In this document: piece by piece, positions 6,379 to 10,913 of the stretch
Layout: each line of letters begins with the position of its first letter
Position numbering within the stretch: the stretch's first letter is position 1
NCBI GenBank assembly: GCA_964475985.1
Contig: CAYYYP010000074.1
Span: forward strand, 1-10,913
DNA: 10,913 nt
Origin: CAYYYP01 sp964475985
Lineage (GTDB): Bacteria; Bdellovibrionota; UBA1018; CAYHWW01
Direction of reading: 5' to 3'
Notes under the pieces: model-generated
The model's database searches: none
The model's input: the letters and a program-made list of their open reading frames with translations, nothing else
What the model was told of the DNA's origin: nothing
Program-made: the position numbers and the translations under genes

Positions 6379-7134
6379 ATGGCGAAAAAAAAGCTTATTA
6401 AATTTTTTGTATTTACTAACCTAGCCATTTCCCTTGACGGGAAAATTTCCACTAAAGATCGTGAACTTTTTCCACTAGGCTCTAAAAAAGATCATTTCTA
6501 CATGGATGTTCACCGCGCGCGCGCCGATGCCATGCTGATGGGGGCGGGCACTCTGAGGTGCTTTAAAGGCCCGATCAAAATTAAAAGCAAAATATTTTTG
6601 GATGCAAGAAAGGCAGGTCGCCTCAGCCAAGTCTTGCCATTTAAAACCAAGCTTACGGCCGGAAGGGCTCCGCTTCCGCAGCCGGTAAATGTTGTGCTTG
6701 CGTCTAAAATTGACTTTGACTGGAATTGGCCTTTTTTTAAGGATCCGTCCCTCCAGCGCATCCTGTTCTTACCCAAAGCCTCGGCAGCAAAACTTGCGGG
6801 CCGTTTAAAAACTGAGTGTGAGAAATATTTTGAAGTCTTCACCTTCACAGATTTAAAAACCTTGCCCTTTGAAATGATTGAAATTTTAAAAGCAAAGGGA
6901 ATGCGTAATCTTTTGCTGGAAGGCGGTGGCGGCACTCTCTTTCCTTTTGTTCAAGCGGGACTCATCGACGAATGGAATTTAACGCTTACGCCAAAAATTG
7001 TTGGCGGCCGAACGGCTCCCACTCTGGTGGATGGTGAAGGCTTTTCCGCGAGTCAAATCCCATCCTTTCGCCTCAAGCGTGTGGAGCAATATGGAAGTGA
7101 ATTATTTTTACAGTATGTTAAGCCAAAGCCATGA
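6379..7134 (+). CDS. RibD C-terminal-type (dihydrofolate reductase-like) reductase, divergent
   Basis: The 251-residue protein has the fold signature of the RibD C-terminal reductase family (NADPH-dependent, dihydrofolate reductase-like). It has LAISLDGKIS at 15-24, MGAGTL at 54-59, LLLEGGGGTL at 178-187 and a C-terminal LIDEWNLTLTPKIVGG. In riboflavin synthesis such domains reduce the ribosylamino-pyrimidine, but in RibD they are fused to a deaminase, which is absent here. The usual ADDP-like motif after GxGT is missing (the segment reads RCFKGPIKIK), so substrate recognition has probably changed. The frame is open upstream to 6262 inside rlmE, but ATG 6379 starts exactly where family homology begins and lies 4 nt after the rlmE stop. 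This suggests translational coupling. Its stop overlaps the rfbB start as ATGA. I call a family member, not a proven riboflavin enzyme. Confidence 0.8.
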   Translation: MAKKKLIKFFVFTNLAISLDGKISTKDRELFPLGSKKDHFYMDVHRARADAMLMGAGTLRCFKGPIKIKSKIFLDARKAGRLSQVLPFKTKLTAGRAPLPQPVNVVLASKIDFDWNWPFFKDPSLQRILFLPKASAAKLAGRLKTECEKYFEVFTFTDLKTLPFEMIEILKAKGMRNLLLEGGGGTLFPFVQAGLIDEWNLTLTPKIVGGRTAPTLVDGEGFSASQIPSFRLKRVEQYGSELFLQYVKPKP

Positions 7135-8129
7135 CTAAAATTCTTGTCACCGGTGGTGCGGGTTTCATTGGGTCGAACTTCATTCGCTTCTTGCTTAAGG
7201 CCGAATCTAAAGTCCAAGTCATTAATCTCGATAAGCTCACCTACGCAGGCAACCTTGAAAGCCTTACGGATGTCGTTGCGGAAAATCCGACCCGCTACAG
7301 TTTTGTAAAAGGCGATATTTGTGATGCGAATCTAGTGAACGAGCTGATGAAAAAAGTAGATGGGGTTATTCACTTTGCGGCGGAAAGTCATGTGGACCGC
7401 AGCATATTGAACGGACGTGAATTCCTGGAAACCAACGTCATGGGTACATACACTCTCTTAGAAGCCCTACGCCAGGAAACAACCCGTCGTAAAACTTCAA
7501 TGCGTATGCTTCACATCTCAACGGATGAAGTTTATGGAGCACTCGGCGAGGATGGTGCCTTTACGGAGGAAACTCCCCTGGCTCCCAATAGTCCTTACTC
7601 AGCCTCAAAAGCATCTTCCGACTTTGTCGTGCGTTCCTTTTTCCACACGCATCACCTCGATTTGGTTACGACCCGTTGTTCCAATAATTATGGGCCATAT
7701 CATTTCCCAGAAAAACTCATCCCCCTGATGATTACTAACGCCATGGAAAATATTCCGCTTCCGGTTTATGGCCAAGGGTTAAACATAAGGGATTGGATCC
7801 ATGTGGAAGATCACAGTCGTGGTATCTGGGCGGTCTTTCAAAAGGGCCGTTCCGGTGAAGTGTATAATTTGGGCGGCAAAAGTGAACGGCGCAATATCGA
7901 CGTCGTCCATGAAATTTTAAAAGTCCTTGGCAAAGACGAATCGCTTTTGCGGTACGTCGAGGATCGCAAAGGCCATGATTTCAGGTACGCCATTGATTGT
8001 TCCAAAGCTGAGAGGGAACTTGGTTGGACGCCTAAAATTAATTTTGAAGAAGGACTTCGCCAAACCGTGGACTGGTATCAAACCCGTCAGGATTGGTGGA
8101 AAAAATTAAAAGGAAAAGCAAAAATATGA
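7131..8129 (+). CDS. rfbB: dTDP-glucose 4,6-dehydratase (RmlB)
   Basis: The 332-residue extended short-chain dehydrogenase has the NAD-binding GGAGFIG at 8-14, HFAAESHVDRS at 81-91, the catalytic TDE at 131-133 and the YxxxK pair Tyr156/Lys160 in YSASK. The TDE triad, the NNYGPYHFPEKLIP segment and RDWIHVEDH are characteristic of dTDP-glucose 4,6-dehydratases. These convert dTDP-glucose to dTDP-4-keto-6-deoxyglucose, the branch point for L-rhamnose and other deoxysugars of surface polysaccharides. The length is normal and the enzyme should be cytosolic. The ATG overlaps the reductase stop, and the TGA overlaps the ATG of rfbA, so the three genes are likely translated together. The rhamnose genes rfbC and rfbD are not in this window, so the final sugar cannot be read from here. 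Confidence 0.95.
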   Translation: MTKILVTGGAGFIGSNFIRFLLKAESKVQVINLDKLTYAGNLESLTDVVAENPTRYSFVKGDICDANLVNELMKKVDGVIHFAAESHVDRSILNGREFLETNVMGTYTLLEALRQETTRRKTSMRMLHISTDEVYGALGEDGAFTEETPLAPNSPYSASKASSDFVVRSFFHTHHLDLVTTRCSNNYGPYHFPEKLIPLMITNAMENIPLPVYGQGLNIRDWIHVEDHSRGIWAVFQKGRSGEVYNLGGKSERRNIDVVHEILKVLGKDESLLRYVEDRKGHDFRYAIDCSKAERELGWTPKINFEEGLRQTVDWYQTRQDWWKKLKGKAKI

Positions 8130-8839
8130 AGGGCATTATTTTAGCGGGCGGAACCGGTAGCAGGCTATTTCCGCTGACCAAAGTTACGAACAAACATTTA
8201 CTTCCGGTTGGCCATAAACCCATGATCTACCATCCTGTCGAAAAACTGACGGAAGCAGGTGTCACGGAGATTCTCATCGTCACCGGTGTCGATCATATGG
8301 GCGATGTCGTGGGATTGCTTGGAAGCGGGAAGGAATTTGGCTGCCGTTTCACCTACCGTGTGCAAGATGAAGCGGGCGGAATTGCCCAGGCGCTAGCTCT
8401 AGCGGAACACTTTGTTCACGGTGATTTGTGTGCTGTAATCTTAGGAGATAATATTTTCCAGGATTCGCTTACGGCCGAAGTCAAAAAATTCCGGGAACAA
8501 AAAACCGGTGCTCGCATTCTCCTTAAAAAGGTTTCGGATCCCCAGCGTTTTGGCGTAGCAGAAATTTCTGGCGATCGGGTGCTTGGCATTGAAGAAAAGC
8601 CTAAAAAGCCCAAAAGCGACTTAGCCGTAACCGGGATTTATTTCTATGATGGCGGCGTGTTTGATTCCATTCGCGGCCTAAAACCTTCGGCCCGGGGTGA
8701 ATTTGAAATCACGGACGTCAACAACCAGTACATTAAACAGGGAAACCTGAGCTATGGCATGTTGTCCGGTTGGTGGAGCGATGCAGGTACATTTGAGTCC
8801 CTGGCTCGGGTAAACCAACTTCTTTCCTCGCCGTCATAG
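8126..8839 (+). CDS. rfbA: Glucose-1-phosphate thymidylyltransferase, short form (RmlA)
   Basis: The 237-residue nucleotidyltransferase has LAGGTGSRLFPLT at 6-18, NKHLLPV at 22-28, LGDNIF at 106-111, EEKPKKP at 156-162, GEFEITDVN at 191-199 and SDAGT at 218-222, all typical of RmlA. It makes dTDP-glucose from glucose-1-phosphate and dTTP, feeding RfbB next to it. The common RmlA length is about 290 residues; this protein ends after the core, without the C-terminal helical part that helps form the allosteric dTDP-rhamnose site in longer enzymes. Shorter natural forms of about 245 residues are known, so this need not be a truncation. The frame is open back to 8093, but the ATG at 8126 starts the conserved MKGIILAGG. 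It overlaps the rfbB stop (ATGA), with AGGA about 11 nt upstream. The 3' end overlaps the convergent PilZ gene by 6 bp. Confidence 0.92.
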   Translation: MKGIILAGGTGSRLFPLTKVTNKHLLPVGHKPMIYHPVEKLTEAGVTEILIVTGVDHMGDVVGLLGSGKEFGCRFTYRVQDEAGGIAQALALAEHFVHGDLCAVILGDNIFQDSLTAEVKKFREQKTGARILLKKVSDPQRFGVAEISGDRVLGIEEKPKKPKSDLAVTGIYFYDGGVFDSIRGLKPSARGEFEITDVNNQYIKQGNLSYGMLSGWWSDAGTFESLARVNQLLSSPS

Positions 8840-9571
8840 GGCGGAAAAAAGATTTCGACTTTCCTGCGCGATGAACTGTTCTAGGATGGCTAGCTGTTTT
8901 GGATCAGGTTCCACGAACTGCAAGCCCACTTTTAAAATATCTCTTTTGCCTTCATCTTTGATTTTGATGAAATGACGGATGATGCATTTAAGTTTGAATG
9001 AACTCGTAATGCTCAGCTTAAAGTCAACTTCGCCCACCTGAGTGCCAAGGGTTAATTTTGATTCATGCTCAACGGGCATCGCAAAAGCTAAACCTCCGGC
9101 ACTGACATCAATAATACGGAACTTTCCTTCATTACATACGGCCTTCAGGGATGGAATTTGAACGAATTCCGGTTTCACATAAGACATACGAATTCGAATG
9201 CTGTTACGGCGCTGAAGTTTAAAAATCTCGTTGGGCTTCATGACCTGAATCGAACGATCAGTTCGATTCACGATATGGAGCTTCATGAAAATATTCGCCT
9301 TCTCGATGAACATATTCACAAAAAGGGTGCCGTCCCCGGCTGCTTCGAGCTTCTGATCCCATTCTTCACTGGAGATTTTCTTGGGCAAATCGATGTAGGC
9401 GTTATTTTTGTGCATTATAGAAATGCAGCTCTCAAATTGAACGACCTTATCCTTAAGCCAAAACTGGCCAATAATGCGCTGTTTAAACGCAAAGGTAAAG
9501 ACATGGCGAATGATGTCCGCATCGGTGATGGACTCAAAGGGACTATTGGGGGCTTTTGCTGGGGTAGACAT
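8834..9571 (-). CDS. YcgR-like PilZ-domain protein, second of a tandem pair
   Basis: The 245-residue protein has an N-terminal domain (about 15-115) arranged like the YcgR/PilZN flagellar-brake type and a C-terminal PilZ domain. The PilZ domain starts at KLQRRNSIRIRM (118-129, RxxxR as Arg122/Arg126) and contains DVSAGG (155-160), a complete (D/N)xSxxG motif, so cyclic di-GMP binding is likely. It is clearly a paralogue of the gene upstream: both share WLKD, WDQ, FMKL, DRS, KLQRR and a C-terminal QESxNxFSxL. The frame extends to 9652, but that would overlap the upstream gene by 56 bp. Met at 9571 leaves a 25-nt gap and matches the paralogue's N-terminus, although its ribosome binding site (GGA at 8 nt) is weak. 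The stop overlaps rfbA, which is convergent. The output partner is unknown; a flagellar-motor or envelope target is a family-based guess. Confidence 0.87.
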   Translation of the reverse strand: MSTPAKAPNSPFESITDADIIRHVFTFAFKQRIIGQFWLKDKVVQFESCISIMHKNNAYIDLPKKISSEEWDQKLEAAGDGTLFVNMFIEKANIFMKLHIVNRTDRSIQVMKPNEIFKLQRRNSIRIRMSYVKPEFVQIPSLKAVCNEGKFRIIDVSAGGLAFAMPVEHESKLTLGTQVGEVDFKLSITSSFKLKCIIRHFIKIKDEGKRDILKVGLQFVEPDPKQLAILEQFIAQESRNLFSAL

Positions 9572-9596
9572 GGGAGAATCCGTTTTTAACTGAAGT

Positions 9597-10352
9597 TCAT
9601 TGGTCGAGGGTTGAGAAAATGTTTTGGCTTTCCTGAAGAATAAAACTTTCAATGGCGTTTACGGTTTCCATGGATCCATCCGTGAACATGAGCCCGACCT
9701 TCATGATGGCGATTCCGCCCTCATCTTTGGCTTTAGTGATCCGCTTGACCACCACTTCTTCATTGATTTTTCTCCGGCCAAGCTCAAAGGAAAGATTGGA
9801 AATCACATCGTTCGGCTGAAACCACTTCATTTGAGCCGGTGACACGGCAATGGCCAGGCCCCCGCCACTCACGTCTAGGATACGAAAAGTGCTCTGAATA
9901 TTTTTAATCGAGGCATAAATTTTACGTACATAGGATAACCTCATTCGCGTGAAGGTGCGCCGCTGCAACTTATAAATTTGATCAGGTCTTTGAATACGAA
10001 GGCTTCGATCTTCGCGCGACTGAACCGTGAGCTTCATAAAAAAATTAAACTTATTCACCGTAAGATTAGCGAATATGGTCGATTCCCCTTCTAAGACGCC
10101 CTGCATGAAGCTCTGATCCCAAATTTCATTGGAAATACGCGACGGGAGATCCACGAACAACACCCTGCCCTGCAGGTAGGAGATGCGTCCTTCAAAATCG
10201 ATTTTGCGGTCCTTAAGCCAAAGATGCAGGGCCGTGCGTTCTTTCATGGCCACGCGAAAAACATCGCGGATAACGTCGAGATCCGTTACGGGAACAAAAT
10301 AACTTTTTTTATCGGATTTTTCTGAAGCTTGCAGCTCTGCCTTTGCGCTCAC
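9597..10352 (-). CDS. YcgR-like PilZ-domain protein, first of a tandem pair
   Basis: The 251-residue protein has a YcgR-like N-terminal domain (about 24-125) and a C-terminal PilZ domain with KLQRRTFTRMRL (128-139, Arg132/Arg136) and DVSGGG (160-165). Both cyclic di-GMP contact motifs are therefore intact. There is no signal peptide or membrane helix, so it should be cytosolic. A GTG start at 10352 is chosen because AGGAGG (10368-10363) sits 10 nt upstream and no better start exists. That Shine-Dalgarno sequence forms the loop of a 7-bp hairpin. The gene follows mreB after 73 bp on the same strand and precedes its paralogue by 25 bp. Duplication of an ancestral gene is the simplest origin of the pair. 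The link to mreB could mean a role in cell shape, or the genes may simply be neighbours. Confidence 0.88.
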   Translation of the reverse strand: MSAKAELQASEKSDKKSYFVPVTDLDVIRDVFRVAMKERTALHLWLKDRKIDFEGRISYLQGRVLFVDLPSRISNEIWDQSFMQGVLEGESTIFANLTVNKFNFFMKLTVQSREDRSLRIQRPDQIYKLQRRTFTRMRLSYVRKIYASIKNIQSTFRILDVSGGGLAIAVSPAQMKWFQPNDVISNLSFELGRRKINEEVVVKRITKAKDEGGIAIMKVGLMFTDGSMETVNAIESFILQESQNIFSTLDQ

Positions 10353-10356
10353 GTTG

Positions 10357-10375
10357 AAGTATCCTCCTGATACTT
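10357..10375 (-). promoter_or_regulatory. Hairpin presenting the Shine-Dalgarno sequence in its loop
   Basis: On the minus strand AAGTATC (10375-10369), AGGAG (10368-10364) and GATACTT (10363-10357) form a perfect 7-bp stem with a 5-nt loop, ending 4 nt before the GTG start. The loop is the ribosome binding site itself. A GGA in a hairpin loop is also the kind of site bound by CsrA/RsmA repressors, although the bases around it fit that consensus only partly. The structure is seen; the regulation is inferred. Confidence 0.6.
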
Positions 10376-10378
10376 ACC

Positions 10379-10400
10379 AAAAGGCCATATCGCTAGGGCC
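10379..10400 (-). terminator. Candidate weak terminator or attenuator after mreB
   Basis: Downstream of the mreB stop the minus strand reads GGCC, C, TA, GCGA, TA, T, GGCC, then TTTT. This can fold into a 4-bp GC stem, one C/T mismatch, 2 more pairs and a GNRA-type GCGA loop, followed by a four-base T-run. The short stem and T-run suggest partial termination, which would leave some read-through into the PilZ pair. Confidence 0.4.
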
Positions 10401-10425
10401 GTCTCAGTATCTTCTAAACATCATG

Positions 10426-10913
10426 CTAGATGATCGTGACCTGCCGCAATAAATCCATGTCCTGAAGAACTTTTCCTGATCCACGAACAACGCAGGTCAA
10501 AGGATCCTCAGCCAATGCTACGGGCAAGCCAGTCTTCTCTTTGATTAGGATATCAAGATTTGCAAGCAATGCACCACCACCGGCAAGAATGATCCCATTG
10601 TCTACGATATCGGCGGCAAGTTCTGGAGGAGTTCGCTCCAAAGCCGTTTTAATCGTATCAATGATGGAAGAAACGGGATCAGCCAATGAATCCCTGATTT
10701 CTTCAGAGCTTACTTCAATGGTTTTAGGTGCACCGGCAATGAGGTCACGGCCTTTGACTTCATAGGTTTTTTCTTCCTCGAAGGGATAAGCGTTACCGAT
10801 GCCAAGCTTAATTTGTTCTGCAGTGCGTTCACCAATTAAAATCTTAAATTCGTCTCTCACATAGCCAATGATGTCGTTATTCAATCGGTCACCTGCAATC
10901 TTGATGTTCTTGC
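10426..10913 (-). CDS. mreB: Rod-shape-determining protein MreB, C-terminal part (cut by the window edge)
   Basis: This is the last 162 codons or so of mreB; the 5' part lies beyond the right edge. The frame is open to the edge, reading KNIKIAGDRL before NNDIIGYVRDEFKILIGERTAE, so no start codon should be placed inside. The visible segments match the actin-like MreB family: GERTAEQIK, the nucleotide-binding IILAGGGALLANLD, and the conserved tail VVRGSGKVLQDMDLL. MreB polymerises on the inner face of the cytoplasmic membrane and positions the peptidoglycan elongation complex. In many bacteria mreC and mreD follow mreB; here the next genes on the strand are two PilZ proteins, after 73 bp holding a weak terminator-like hairpin. 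The identity is secure; it cannot be told whether this is the main MreB or a paralogue. Confidence 0.95.
   Translation of the reverse strand, partial: KNIKIAGDRLNNDIIGYVRDEFKILIGERTAEQIKLGIGNAYPFEEEKTYEVKGRDLIAGAPKTIEVSSEEIRDSLADPVSSIIDTIKTALERTPPELAADIVDNGIILAGGGALLANLDILIKEKTGLPVALAEDPLTCVVRGSGKVLQDMDLLRQVTII

Noticed and set aside
9158..9589. 143-codon open frame on the plus strand
   Set aside because: It lies fully opposite the PilZ gene, has no recognisable domain and reflects the codon use of the real gene.
9572..9652. Longer N-terminus for the second PilZ protein
   Set aside because: It would overlap the upstream PilZ gene by 56 bp, and the paralogue aligns only from about the Met at 9571.
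1..10913. Phage, insertion sequence, CRISPR array, toxin-antitoxin or biosynthetic cluster
   Set aside because: No transposase, integrase, regular spaced repeats or toxin-like pair is seen; the orphan ATPase alone is not enough evidence for a defence system.

Overview
The window reads as chromosomal DNA of a Gram-negative bacterium. Evidence for this is the export signal peptide, a single-pass inner-membrane protein with a large extracytoplasmic domain, the bacterial housekeeping genes mreB and rlmE, and dTDP-sugar genes. Two GYF_2 domains in one protein plus three separate PilZ proteins within 7 kb recall the Bdellovibrionota/Oligoflexia (predatory deltaproteobacteria-like lineages). That placement is inference from gene content, not from a marker I could align. 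I see no insertion sequence, CRISPR array, phage gene or tRNA.

Left part (1-3534, all minus strand): a secreted helical protein of unknown function (35-1141, probable TTG start), an AAA/DUF4143 ATPase (1243-2439) and a formimidoylglutamase-like ureohydrolase (2548-3534). Between the last two lies a long inverted repeat. Its arms each contain ATGGTACCAT and the proximal arm runs into the ATPase ribosome binding site.

Middle part (3564-8839, plus strand): a compact probable operon of six genes. They encode a GYF-GYF-transmembrane protein, a small PilZ protein, the rRNA methyltransferase RlmE, a divergent RibD C-terminal-type reductase, RfbB/RmlB (dTDP-glucose 4,6-dehydratase) and a short RfbA/RmlA (glucose-1-phosphate thymidylyltransferase). 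The last two junctions are ATGA overlaps. RfbA and RfbB together make dTDP-4-keto-6-deoxyglucose, and rfbC and rfbD are not here. The first gene is divergent from the ureohydrolase across only 29 bp and appears to lack a Shine-Dalgarno sequence.

Right part (8834-10913, minus strand): the 3' end of mreB is followed by two tandem paralogous YcgR-like PilZ proteins, in the position where mreC and mreD often follow mreB. A weak terminator-like hairpin and a second hairpin, with AGGAG as its loop, lie between mreB and the first PilZ gene. The second PilZ gene runs convergently into rfbA with a 6-bp overlap.

I do not find a clear, new multi-gene system. The best leads are the mreB-PilZ-PilZ cluster, the two ribosome binding sites embedded in hairpins, and the GYF-PilZ pair at the head of the middle operon.
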